Part shown: in pieces, positions 15,873-24,416 of the stretch | Position numbering within the stretch: the first letter of the stretch is position 1 | Layout: the number at the start of each line of letters is the position of its first letter | Assembly (NCBI RefSeq): GCF_901538265.1 | Contig: NZ_LR593886.1 | Location: 6,655,738-6,719,737 of the forward strand | DNA from: Gemmata massiliana | Lineage (GTDB): Bacteria > Planctomycetota > Planctomycetia > Gemmatales > Gemmataceae | Reading direction: 5' to 3' | Length of the DNA stretch: 64,000 nucleotides | Position numbers and translations under genes: made by a program | Notes under the pieces: model-generated | Database searches by the model: none | What the model saw: only the letters and a program-made list of their open reading frames with translations | Told to the model about the DNA's origin: nothing

Positions 15873-15916
15873 GAGGTGAGGGGTGAACGTCTCTTCGCCC
15901 GTTCACCCCTCACCTC
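15873..15916. repeat. Hairpin between sdhC and sdhA
   Basis: A perfect 17-bp stem (15873-15889 with 15900-15916) with a 10-nt loop in the sdhC-sdhA intergenic space. The loop and flanks echo GGTGAACG/TCTTCGCC words also seen at 15780-15800. It may adjust the ratio of the two subunits by RNA processing or partial termination. Confidence 0.6.
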
Positions 15917-15935
15917 TACGCCCCTTCTCTTCAAA

Positions 15936-16724
15936 TCAAAGGGTCTTGTACAGAGGCGGGGTGGCACCGGCCCAAACGCCGATCACGATCCCGAGGTTGC
16001 CCACCAGGATGGTCAGCGCGACCGCGATCCCCAGCACGCGGATCAGCGGGGCGAACCGACTGTTCTTCAGCCCGAGCGTCTGGAACGCGCTCTGTACCCC
16101 GTGGATCAGGTGAACGAACAACACGAGCTGCGCCACGATATACAACACGGCCAGCGCAGGCGTCGTGAATCCGGCCACGACCATGCTGTACACGTCGTGC
16201 CGCCCCTGTTTGTCCTTCAGGTCGAGGAAGTTCACGACCTTCCCGGGTTCCGCTTCCACCGATTGCAGCCCCAGCACCGTGAAGTGGGCGAGGTGGAACA
16301 GGACGAACAGCCCCACTACCACCCCGCTCCAGATCATCGTGCGGCTGGAAACGGTGGCCTGGACGCTGCCCGGGTACGAGTACCCGACCGGGCGCGCGGC
16401 CCGCGACCGTATCTTCAACCGGATCGCGAGCGTGAGGTGCAACAGGAAGATCGCGAGCAGCCCGGCGCGCGCGATCCAGAGGAGGGCGCCCAGGCTGTGC
16501 GTGAGGAAGTATGCGTAACTGTTGATCGCGTCCGGCCCCTGAAACACCTTCAGGTTCCCGAGCATGTGGAAGACGCTGAACCCGACCAGCCCCAGGCCGG
16601 TGAGTGCGACGATCACCTTCGCGCCGACGCTGGAATCGAAGAACGCCCACAAGAACGGGGTGGCTCGGCGGTCGGCTTTCGGGGCCGACGGCCCCTTCGG
16701 GTGGCGGACGGTAGTGGAGGACAT
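15936..16724 (-). CDS. sdhC: Succinate dehydrogenase cytochrome b subunit
   Basis: 262 residues with five predicted membrane helices, as in the one-subunit (B-type) di-haem cytochrome b of succinate:quinone oxidoreductases. Histidines lie in or near helices (FSVFHMLGN, LHLTLAI, FHLAHFTVLG, HLIHGVQ), suitable as haem ligands. It anchors SdhAB and passes electrons to quinone. ATG at 16724 preceded by AGGTG; a GTG two codons earlier is possible. First gene of the sdhC-sdhA unit on the minus strand. Confidence 0.9.
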   Translation of the reverse strand: MSSTTVRHPKGPSAPKADRRATPFLWAFFDSSVGAKVIVALTGLGLVGFSVFHMLGNLKVFQGPDAINSYAYFLTHSLGALLWIARAGLLAIFLLHLTLAIRLKIRSRAARPVGYSYPGSVQATVSSRTMIWSGVVVGLFVLFHLAHFTVLGLQSVEAEPGKVVNFLDLKDKQGRHDVYSMVVAGFTTPALAVLYIVAQLVLFVHLIHGVQSAFQTLGLKNSRFAPLIRVLGIAVALTILVGNLGIVIGVWAGATPPLYKTL

Positions 16725-16847
16725 CGGCACCTGCGTCTCGCGTGTTCGGGGACGGCTACTCCTATTCTAGCGCCGCCACCCGAACCGGCGACGTGATTTG
16801 CCGGGCGCCCTTGAGATACGACCGCGCCCGCAATCACGGCCCACACA

Positions 16848-17843
16848 TCAGCGCACACCGATCCGCAGGAGCACTTTGCCGCCTTTACCGGGTGCAGCGG
16901 CGTGTTCGACCGCCTTGCGCACGTCTTCGAGTGGGTAGGTGGCCGCAAACTGCGTTTGCAACACGCCCTCGTTCATTAGCTCGCGCATCCGACGGAACAG
17001 CTTCAGCATCGTGAGGATGCGCTGTTTTTTAGCCCACGCACCGAGCCAGAACCCCTCCACACTCAGGTCGTTCCCGATGAAATATCGCGGGTGAACCGAA
17101 ATGGGTTCGTCCGAGAGCGAACCGAACAGCAGGCAGCGCCCGCCGTGCCCCAGCGCCGCGATCACTTGCGCCCCCGTTTCTCCACCCACGGGATCGATCG
17201 CGTACCGCACGCCGTCGGGGATCAGTTTCCGCACCTGCTCCGGGATCGGCCCGGCCGATTCAACAATCACTTGGTCCGCGCCGAGCTTCTTCAGTTCCTC
17301 GACTTGCTCGCGCCGGCGCACCACGTTGATCGTGCGGAACGCGAACTTGTGCCCGAGCCGGATCACCATTTTGCCGAGTTCGCCGCCCGCCGCACTCTGG
17401 AGCAACCACGCACCGCGTGTGACTTTCAGTACGTCCTGCGTCATCGCCAGCGCGGTCGCCGGGTTCACGAAGAACGACGCGGCCTGCTCGTCGCTCATGT
17501 CGTCCGGGACCGGGATCACCTGGCGCGCGGACGTGACGGTGTACTCGGCCCAGTTGCCGATCCGGTCGTTAATCACAGCAACGCGCTTGCCCTTGCGGAG
17601 CCACGCGAGCACCCCACCGCCGATCGCCTCCACCACACCCACGCCCTCGAACCCGGGCGTCGCGGGGAACTGCGGTTTGAGGCCGTAATTCCCTCCAATG
17701 TACATGAGATCCGAGGGATTCACGGGGCTGGCGAGCATGCGCACCAGCACCTCGCCGCGCCGGGGTTGTGGGGCCGGAACGTCGTCTTCGAGGCGCAATA
17801 CTTCGGCCGGCGGGCCGACCCGATCGAACACAACACGTTTCAC
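16848..17843 (-). CDS. Zinc-independent MDR oxidoreductase (quinone / enoyl-thioester reductase-like)
   Basis: 331 residues of the medium-chain dehydrogenase/reductase family. The N-terminal GroES-like part has SPVNPSDLMYIGGNYG and PATPGFEGVGVVE; the NADP-binding part has LLQSAAGGELGKMVIRLG and AIDPVGGETG. The cysteine/histidine zinc ligands of classical alcohol dehydrogenases are absent, which together with NPSDLMYIGGNYG points to quinone oxidoreductase or 2-enoyl thioester reductase (MECR/ETR) types. Start is GTG with GAGGAAG upstream. Soluble. Single gene on the minus strand; substrate cannot be told from context. Confidence 0.85.
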   Translation of the reverse strand: MKRVVFDRVGPPAEVLRLEDDVPAPQPRRGEVLVRMLASPVNPSDLMYIGGNYGLKPQFPATPGFEGVGVVEAIGGGVLAWLRKGKRVAVINDRIGNWAEYTVTSARQVIPVPDDMSDEQAASFFVNPATALAMTQDVLKVTRGAWLLQSAAGGELGKMVIRLGHKFAFRTINVVRRREQVEELKKLGADQVIVESAGPIPEQVRKLIPDGVRYAIDPVGGETGAQVIAALGHGGRCLLFGSLSDEPISVHPRYFIGNDLSVEGFWLGAWAKKQRILTMLKLFRRMRELMNEGVLQTQFAATYPLEDVRKAVEHAAAPGKGGKVLLRIGVR

Positions 17844-17951
17844 AGCACTTCCTCAACAGAGCGGGGCTTGCGATGATACATCAGTATCTATCCGGGTGCG
17901 GTTGTGAAGGCTCCGCCCGGTCCGTTCCCGCTCGAACCGAAGAAAGCGCGA

Positions 17952-19397
17952 ATGTCTCTTTCCGACTTCCTCGCGACGTTCTGGCAGGACATCGCCGGGT
18001 GGCTGGTGCTGGCCGAAGTGTTGCTGACCGTCGGCACACTGCTCGCGGTGATGCACATCAAGCGCGAGCCGATGTCGGCGATCGCGTGGGCGCTCACGGT
18101 GCTGCTGGTGCCGTTCTTCGGCGCGTTCCTGTTCCTGGTGTTCGGCTACCAGACCGTTCACCGCCGGTTGCGCCGGCGCCGGGAGCGGAGCCGGGTGTAT
18201 AAGACGTTCACCGCGCGCACCGGCAGCCCCTCCGCGGGCGTGCCGCCCGAGTGGGACGTGCTCGCCAAGTTGGGGCACCACGGCGACGGGTTCCCGGTGA
18301 CGGGGGGAAACGCCGTCGCTCTATATCACGAGGGCAACGCGGCGTTCGAGGCGATGCTCGACGCGATCGAATCGGCCCGGCACCACGTCCACGCGCAGTT
18401 CTTCATTTGCCACTCGGACGACACCGGGAAGCGGTTCATTGGCGCACTGCGTGCGTGTGCAAAGCGCGGGGTCGAGGTGCGGTTTCTGGTGGACTGGGTG
18501 GGGTCATACGGGCTGTCGTCGCGGCTGCTCCGGGAACTCAAAGCCGACGGCGGACAGGTCGCGTCGTTTCTGCCGCTCGTGAACCCGCTCCGGGTGAACT
18601 TGCGAAACCACCGCAAGATCCTCGTTGTGGACGGGCACACCGGGTTCGCGGGCGGGCTGAACATCGGCGACGAGTACCTCAGCAAGTGCCCGACGTTCGG
18701 CTACTGGCGCGACACGCATTTCCGCGTCACGGGACCGGCGGTCGAAGGGCTCCAGCACACGTTCCTCGACGACTGGTACTTCACCACCAACGAGGCCGTA
18801 AAGGGCGGCGCGTACTTCCCCGCGCCCAACGAAAAGAGCGCACCGGGAACCGTACTCGCACAGGTGGTCGCATCCGGCCCGGACGCGGAATACAAGGCAA
18901 TTCGCGAGACTTACGTCGCGGCCATCCTGCGTGCGCGCGAGCGCGTGTGGATCGCCAGCCCATACTTTGTGCCCGACGCGGGGCTTCGTGACGCCCTCCT
19001 GCTCGCGGCCCGTTCCGGGGTGGACGTGCGATTGTTGGGACTGTGCCGCCCGGACAAGTGGCTCCCATTTCTGGCAGCGCGGTACTACTGGACCGACATG
19101 CTCGCGGCGGGCGTGAAGGTGTACCAGTACACTCGCGGAATGCTCCACAGCAAGCTGGTGATAGTCGACGACGAATGGGCGTCCGTGGGCTCCGCGAACA
19201 CGGACAACCGAAGCCTGCTCCTCAATTTCGAGTGCAACGTTCAGTTCTTCGATACGGGCGTTGTGAAAGGACTGGAAGAAACGTACCTGGCAGACCTGGA
19301 GTGGTCGTTGCGGCTCGACCCGGACGTGTACGCGACTCGCCCATTCGTCGGGCGCCTCGCGGAGAATGCGTGCCGGCTGTTTTCACCGGTGTTGTAA
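17952..19397 (+). CDS. cls: Cardiolipin synthase (phospholipase D family)
   Basis: 481 residues. Two N-terminal membrane helices (WLVLAEVLLTVGTLLAV and AIAWALTVLLVPFFGAFLFL) are followed by two phospholipase D catalytic motifs: NHRKILVVDGHTGFAGGLN and MLHSKLVIVDDEWASVGSAN. This layout is that of bacterial ClsA, which joins two phosphatidylglycerol molecules at the inner membrane. Start choice: ATG 17952 gives the usual short N-terminus before the first helix; a GTG at 17904 would add 16 residues. Neither has a strong ribosome-binding site. Transcribed alone, divergent from the MDR gene. Confidence 0.92.
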   Translation: MSLSDFLATFWQDIAGWLVLAEVLLTVGTLLAVMHIKREPMSAIAWALTVLLVPFFGAFLFLVFGYQTVHRRLRRRRERSRVYKTFTARTGSPSAGVPPEWDVLAKLGHHGDGFPVTGGNAVALYHEGNAAFEAMLDAIESARHHVHAQFFICHSDDTGKRFIGALRACAKRGVEVRFLVDWVGSYGLSSRLLRELKADGGQVASFLPLVNPLRVNLRNHRKILVVDGHTGFAGGLNIGDEYLSKCPTFGYWRDTHFRVTGPAVEGLQHTFLDDWYFTTNEAVKGGAYFPAPNEKSAPGTVLAQVVASGPDAEYKAIRETYVAAILRARERVWIASPYFVPDAGLRDALLLAARSGVDVRLLGLCRPDKWLPFLAARYYWTDMLAAGVKVYQYTRGMLHSKLVIVDDEWASVGSANTDNRSLLLNFECNVQFFDTGVVKGLEETYLADLEWSLRLDPDVYATRPFVGRLAENACRLFSPVL

Positions 19398-19492
19398 TCA
19401 AATAAGCACAGGGTGGGAGCCCTGTACTACGTCAGATCAGACAGCTCTTTTGGGGCGAAGACGAAACCCACCTGTCCGGCCATTCTCATAAA

Positions 19493-20401
19493 TTAGCTGC
19501 AAACCCGGTTGCGGCCCGTCCGCTTGGCCTCGTACAGCTTCTGGTCGGCCGTTTGACGCAGGTCGATCGCCGTGGCGTTGTCGTCACCCATCGTGACCGC
19601 AAGGCCAATGCTAACGGTGAGATTAACGGGCGTAGTCTCGAACCGGAACTGGTGCTCGGCCACCGCTTCGCGGATGCGTTCGGCGACTTGCAGCGCGCCG
19701 TCCAGAGTCGTTTCGACGAGCACGACGACGAACTCTTCGCCGCCCGAGCGAGCGAACAGGTCTTCCTGGCGCACGATCCCGCGAACCACACCGGCCAGTT
19801 CACGCAGCACGAAGTCGCCGCACAGGTGTCCCAGGTTGTCGTTGATCGTCTTGAACTTGTCGATGTCGATGGCCAGCACCGAGAGCGGCCGGTGGTGCCG
19901 CTGGGATCGCACGACTTCGCGGTCCAGGAACTCGTCCAGGTAACGCTGGTTGTGGATCTGCGTCAGCCCGTCGAGAATCGTGAGCCGGTAAATCTCTTCG
20001 TGGTACTCGGCCTCGATGTTCCCACCGGCCAAGTAGCGGTACAGGCAGTTCCCCACCCGCAGGTAGTCGCCGTCCTTAAGTAACCGAGCGGTATCGAGTT
20101 GCTTGTCGTTAACGAACGTACCGTTCGTGCTGTTCTGATCGGACACGTGGTATCCATCAGTAGCCGGTTCAATCAGTGCGTGTCGGCGGGAAACGGAGTG
20201 ATCGGTGAGTCGGATGTCGCTGTCTTCCCCGCGCCCGAGAACCAGCGGCCGGTCCGTGAGCGGGTAGCGGCACCCCATCGTCGGCCCGGTCGGGTAAATG
20301 TGGACCAAACACGCTTCGCGCTTAGCTGTAAACAGTTTCTTCGGCGCGGAAACCCACGTCTCGGTCACCTTCTCAGCAATAATGCGCCCGGACGACGACA
20401 T
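19493..20401 (-). CDS. FHA-GGDEF diguanylate cyclase
   Basis: 302 residues. An FHA phosphothreonine-binding domain occupies about residues 31-123 (VLGRGEDSDIRLTDHSVSRR, NSTNGTFVND). It is joined to a GGDEF domain with intact active site SGGEEF (about 220-224), DIDKFKTINDNLGH, and an inhibitory I-site RQED five residues before the active site. It should make cyclic di-GMP, be subject to product inhibition, and be controlled through binding of a phosphorylated partner, probably a Ser/Thr kinase target. No membrane segment. ATG 20401 chosen; an in-frame GTG at 20443 is possible, and neither has a clear ribosome-binding site. Confidence 0.88.
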   Translation of the reverse strand: MSSSGRIIAEKVTETWVSAPKKLFTAKREACLVHIYPTGPTMGCRYPLTDRPLVLGRGEDSDIRLTDHSVSRRHALIEPATDGYHVSDQNSTNGTFVNDKQLDTARLLKDGDYLRVGNCLYRYLAGGNIEAEYHEEIYRLTILDGLTQIHNQRYLDEFLDREVVRSQRHHRPLSVLAIDIDKFKTINDNLGHLCGDFVLRELAGVVRGIVRQEDLFARSGGEEFVVVLVETTLDGALQVAERIREAVAEHQFRFETTPVNLTVSIGLAVTMGDDNATAIDLRQTADQKLYEAKRTGRNRVCS

Positions 20402-20554
20402 TTGTGATGATGGTCGGGGAGTGGGTTGTTCAGCCACTAGCACAATAGTAGGTCACAGAATCGGGACGAGTCAAACGTGCCCGATTCTTCCGCTCAATTT
20501 GCCTCTCCCCCCGCGCAAATCGCCGGATACGCATTTCCGCACAGACGCGAATAG

Positions 20555-22354
20555 TTATTGCCGTGGCATAACGGACGGCACGATGCCGTTGATCTTCGCC
20601 CGCGGCTTCGTCAAATCCACGAGAATCGGTTCCCGCGTCACAATCTCCTTCACGTTTCCGGCCGCGTCGCGTGCGGTGGCCTTCAGGTACACGCGGGCGG
20701 GCACGCCCACCGGCACGCGCCAGGCATATTGACCGCTGTTTGCCAAGCGCTTTGCGACCGAGGCTTCGCGCGCATTGGCCTGAATCACCGGCTCGTTTCC
20801 GTTGGTCGCGATCGACTTCCACGGACCGGTCGCGGAGTCACTCCACTCCAGGGTAATCGGGTCGTCGCCGAAGTTACGGTCGCTCGCCTTCCACTGAATG
20901 ACGAGCGTGTCCAGGGCGTTCGGATCAGAAACCGGCGCGAACAGTTCGAGTTGCGGGGGGGTCACATCAAGCACCACGCGCATGTCCGGCGCGTCACCCG
21001 CGACCGGTTCGCGCTCGCTCAACCCTGCGCCGCTCACGGGCACCAGCCGGAACCCGTAAGTTCCTTCGACTTGCGGGTTCTCCTTCGCGTCGAGCACCAC
21101 ACCGACCGAGCCCCCCTTCCCGTCGTGCTGGCTCCACTTGCTCCATGAGCGCCCGTCGTCGCGCGTCACCCACAAATCGACGCGGCTGATCCCGGACGGG
21201 CCGCGCTGTTCGAGGTTAAAGCCGAGGTCGAACTTCGGGTAGTTGATGACTTGGGCGCGCGTCAATTCGACCGTCGGGCTCCCGCCGCCGTTCCACCCGC
21301 CGGCCGGGATCGCGCTCCCACTCGCGGGCGGTACGGCCCGCGGGTCGACGGTCGGAAGCGGTTGCGTCCCTCCGGTCGATTGGCTACCGGCTAACGGCGG
21401 ACTCCCCTGAAAAGGCGGCTGACTGGGGAGCGGTTGGCTCCCGGTCAGCGGCGGGTTTCCGGTCGGCGGATTGGTGTTGGACACGACGTTGCTCGGAAGC
21501 GGCCCCCCGATGGGCTGATCCTGCTTGAAGACCGGTGCGGGCGGTTGCGGCGTGAGTGGGCCGGGACCGATTGGCGCGGCAGGACCGCCCGCAGGAGGAA
21601 CCAGACCGGGACCGGTCGGCCCTATCGGAATGAGGCCCACTGGCTGCGGAGGCGGGAGAGGCCCCGCGCCCACGTTCCCCGAACCCGCGGGCGGTGCGGG
21701 CGAAATCGGCGTTTCCTTCAGGCTGACCGAGGCGTTCGCGTTCGGCGCCGGGAAATCGTGGGTGATCTCGGTCACGTTCTTGGCGACATCCACGGCCGTG
21801 ATCTTCACCGTCACGCCGTCGCTGATCCCGCTCGGGAACCGCACTCCGTTGCGCGCGTTCGCCGGGAGTGTGACGTCCTGCCAGAGCGCGTTCGGGTTGT
21901 TCGCGGCGCGGAACTGGACCTTCGTTTTCGTGTCGTCGGGGAACTTGTCGTCCACGCTCCACTCGACGACGATCTCGTCTCCGGTGCGCCTGGCGTTGGT
22001 CACGCGAACCTGCGGCGCGGTGGTATCGACCACCATCTTCAGGTCCGGCGGGTCGCTCGTCAGCTCGGCCGGGTCTTTGTTCCCCTTCAGGTCCACGATC
22101 TGCATTTTGAACCAGTACACGCCGTCGTCCTTCGCGACGAACACGAAGGAGTCCTTGTCCGGCGTGACGAACCCTTCCTGATACCACGTGTTCTCGCCGT
22201 TGCGAGCGACGTAGAGGACGACGTGCCGGATCGACTTACGGTCCTTCTTGTAGTCGATGGGCAGTTTGATGTTCCGCGAGTTCATCGCGTGGTAGTCGGC
22301 GCCGAGGGGCTGACCCATCGTGAGCCCGATCAGGGCGGCTGCGGCGAACGTCAT
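20555..22354 (-). CDS. Secreted protein with Ig/Fn3-like beta domains and a proline-rich linker
   Basis: 599 residues. A short hydrophobic N-terminus (TFAAAALIGLTMG) suggests export. Two beta-sandwich halves share the recurring phrases LDVTPPQLELFAP and VVDTTAPQVRVTN and end in DAAGNVKEIVTREPILVDLTK, typical of Ig/Fn3-like domains in which damage or stress is described by 'D.A.GN'. Between them, about residues 205-345, is a low-complexity Pro/Gly/Ser/Gln linker. Probably a periplasmic or surface protein. No enzyme motif. No family name can be given safely. Confidence 0.75.
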   Translation of the reverse strand: MTFAAAALIGLTMGQPLGADYHAMNSRNIKLPIDYKKDRKSIRHVVLYVARNGENTWYQEGFVTPDKDSFVFVAKDDGVYWFKMQIVDLKGNKDPAELTSDPPDLKMVVDTTAPQVRVTNARRTGDEIVVEWSVDDKFPDDTKTKVQFRAANNPNALWQDVTLPANARNGVRFPSGISDGVTVKITAVDVAKNVTEITHDFPAPNANASVSLKETPISPAPPAGSGNVGAGPLPPPQPVGLIPIGPTGPGLVPPAGGPAAPIGPGPLTPQPPAPVFKQDQPIGGPLPSNVVSNTNPPTGNPPLTGSQPLPSQPPFQGSPPLAGSQSTGGTQPLPTVDPRAVPPASGSAIPAGGWNGGGSPTVELTRAQVINYPKFDLGFNLEQRGPSGISRVDLWVTRDDGRSWSKWSQHDGKGGSVGVVLDAKENPQVEGTYGFRLVPVSGAGLSEREPVAGDAPDMRVVLDVTPPQLELFAPVSDPNALDTLVIQWKASDRNFGDDPITLEWSDSATGPWKSIATNGNEPVIQANAREASVAKRLANSGQYAWRVPVGVPARVYLKATARDAAGNVKEIVTREPILVDLTKPRAKINGIVPSVMPRQ

Positions 22355-22596
22355 GACTCGTCATCCCCGGCGTGCGGAACGGAGTACCCGCGGGGCGCGG
22401 GCCGTATCGGATGTATCGGCCCTACCGGTAAAAGAATTCAGTATTTCGCGATACTTATCGGAATTCATTCAAGTTGAAACTGCGCCCTTCCGGGAAAAAA
22501 GCGCCTCCGGGCGCGATTTGCCAAGTACGATAATTTGGCGTGCTTGCTCGCCACTTTTGGGGCGAGGCGAGACGGGCTTTTGTAGGGCCGAATGCG

Positions 22597-23370
22597 ATGA
22601 CATCGGACGAATTGCGGCAACTTCTGGAAAGCGTGCGGGCCGGCACGGTCGACGTGGCCGCCGCGACCGCACAATTGGGGCGAGTGTCGGTCGCGGAGCT
22701 GAGTTTCGCCACACTCGATCTCGATCGCCAGCAGCGGTGCGGGTTCCCGGAAGTGATCTTCGCGGAGGGGAAAACGGCAGAGTGGGTGGAGGGGGCGGTC
22801 CGGCGCCTCTCGGAAGCGGGGCAGGACTGTTTCGTGACGCGCGTAAACGCGGACCAGTCCGCGCACCTCGCGGTTCACTTCCCGCACGCGGACCAGGACC
22901 GGCTCGCGCGCACATTCTGGCTGCCCATCGCAGGAGAGCGCCCGGCGCCGACCGGGAAGGTGTGCGTTGTGACCGCGGGCACGAGCGACCTGCCGGTCGC
23001 GCAAGAAGCGCTCGTAACGGCGCGAGTCATGGGCGCGGGGGTCGAACTCATCGTAGACGTGGGCGTGGCCGGGCTGCACCGCATCCTGCGCCAGCGCGAG
23101 CGGCTCGCGGCCGCGGACGTGGTGATCGTGGTCGCGGGGATGGACGGGGCACTGCCGAGTGTGGTCGGCGGGCTAGTCGACTGCCCCGTGATCGCGTGCC
23201 CGACAAGCATCGGCTACGGGGCCGCGTTCGGCGGCGTCGCAGCGTTACTCACGATGCTGAACAGTTGCTCGGCCGGTGTGTGTACGGTGAACATTGATGC
23301 GGGTTTCAAGGCGGGCTACGTGGCGGCCCGCTTCACGAAGCGCCTTCAAACGCGAAACGCCCGGGAGTAA
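22597..23370 (+). CDS. larB: LarB, nickel-pincer cofactor biosynthesis (NaAD carboxylase/hydrolase)
   Basis: 257 residues resembling LarB and the AIR-carboxylase (PurE) fold in its C-terminal half: VVTAGTSDLPVAQEA, VVIVVAGMDGALPSVVGGLV, CPTSIGYGAAFGGVAALLTM and LNSCSAGVCTVNIDAGFKAG. The last two are diagnostic. LarB carboxylates nicotinic acid adenine dinucleotide and removes AMP, the first step toward the nickel-pincer cofactor of lactate racemase-like enzymes. The ATG at 22597 starts the family's usual helical N-terminus; an upstream GTG at 22540 is less likely. larA, larC and larE are not in the window. Confidence 0.93.
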   Translation: MTSDELRQLLESVRAGTVDVAAATAQLGRVSVAELSFATLDLDRQQRCGFPEVIFAEGKTAEWVEGAVRRLSEAGQDCFVTRVNADQSAHLAVHFPHADQDRLARTFWLPIAGERPAPTGKVCVVTAGTSDLPVAQEALVTARVMGAGVELIVDVGVAGLHRILRQRERLAAADVVIVVAGMDGALPSVVGGLVDCPVIACPTSIGYGAAFGGVAALLTMLNSCSAGVCTVNIDAGFKAGYVAARFTKRLQTRNARE

Positions 23371-23377
23371 CCGGGCG
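23358..23377 (+). terminator. Hairpin overlapping the larB stop codon
   Basis: CGCCCGG (23358-23364) pairs with CCGGGCG (23371-23377) across a 6-nt loop that holds the larB stop codon. It sits between convergent genes; the T-run is missing. Confidence 0.45.
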
Positions 23378-23404
23378 ATTCGAGGCACACATCGGAACCC
23401 ACTA

Positions 23405-24082
23405 TTACTTGGGTGAAAGCGCGGTGGACGTACCGGGCGGTGCCAGCGGTGCCAGCGGTGCCAGCGACGGAGCAATCAGTTGGCTGTTGCTGCTGGGCGG
23501 CTGAACAACGGGAGGCGTAGTGGCTGCGGCAGTCGAAGCTTCCCGCGGTGGCGGGGGAAGAGGCACATCAAGGAGCGAAGGGGTGTTCTCATTCGCACTC
23601 AGCGCCGTTGTTTTCGGCATCGAGTTTGAGTTCGGGCTCGGGTTAGCGCTACCAAATCCACCTGCCGGCGGTTCTACGCTCGGCACGAAGTTCGGTTGTG
23701 CAGGCGCCCCGATCGTTCCCGGGCTACCGGGTTGAGCAGACGAGTTGCCGTAGTTCGAGGGCAAGCTAGTTTGGGGCGGGCTGGAAAGGGTGTTCACACC
23801 ACTGCTGCCAACCCGCGACGGCGTCGTTCCGCCGGTTTGTTGGATGCCGCTCCCGTTGCCGTAACCCGTACCGAAACCGGGCGAACCGCCCGTCTTGGAG
23901 ATGGACTGACTACCCGGCGGGATCAAGGGCGTTCCCGTAAGCCCCGGAGAGGGTTGTTTGGCGGGGAGCTTGTCCTTCTTATCTTTGTCGGTGTTCATGC
24001 ACCCGACAAGACCGGTGCAGAGCACCACCCCCAACCCGACCGCCGCGCCCCGCAGCCACCGCCCGCGCGTTCCTTGCGCCAT
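23405..24082 (-). CDS. Low-complexity lipoprotein
   Basis: 225 residues. Signal peptide with lipobox (LCTGLVGC, Cys28), then KDKKDKLPAK and a long Ser/Gly/Pro/Gln/Asn-rich, probably unstructured mature part that ends with short repeats APLAPLAP. ATG 24082 follows GGGGGA; longer starts (for example 24133) have no signal-peptide logic. It is presumably an envelope-attached spacer or linker protein. No enzymatic motif; family not recognised. Confidence 0.75.
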   Translation of the reverse strand: MAQGTRGRWLRGAAVGLGVVLCTGLVGCMNTDKDKKDKLPAKQPSPGLTGTPLIPPGSQSISKTGGSPGFGTGYGNGSGIQQTGGTTPSRVGSSGVNTLSSPPQTSLPSNYGNSSAQPGSPGTIGAPAQPNFVPSVEPPAGGFGSANPSPNSNSMPKTTALSANENTPSLLDVPLPPPPREASTAAATTPPVVQPPSSNSQLIAPSLAPLAPLAPPGTSTALSPK

Positions 24083-24416
24083 GTTTCCGTCCCCCGAACT
24101 CGACCGGAACTGGTTCCACCTCGCGACGTCCATGCCGCCTGGCTGGGACTCGTTCGTCTCGTTGGGGCAATAGCGGTGGTCCGAAGCGGAATCAAGCCGA
24201 CCCGCAGAGTGACTGAATACGAACGCGATATGCTGCAATACTTGCCACAATACCCGCCGTTAAAGTGGGGGCCGTGTCTCGCAAACTGCCGGCTCTCTCG
24301 CACATTTTTCAGTACCACGGTGCGTTTTCTGCGATTCCCCGTTCTTGTTCCCGCGTCGGGACCACTACTATGGGAAAAGGTCGCCGTTGCTCTCCTGAAA
24401 ACCCGCTGCACGAACC
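24083..24416. other. Intergenic region between divergent genes
   Basis: 334 bases between the start of the lipoprotein gene (minus) and the cytochrome-c gene (plus). It must contain promoters for both directions and is AT-richer around 24290-24340, but no reliable promoter boxes, operator or RNA gene could be picked out. Confidence 0.5.
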
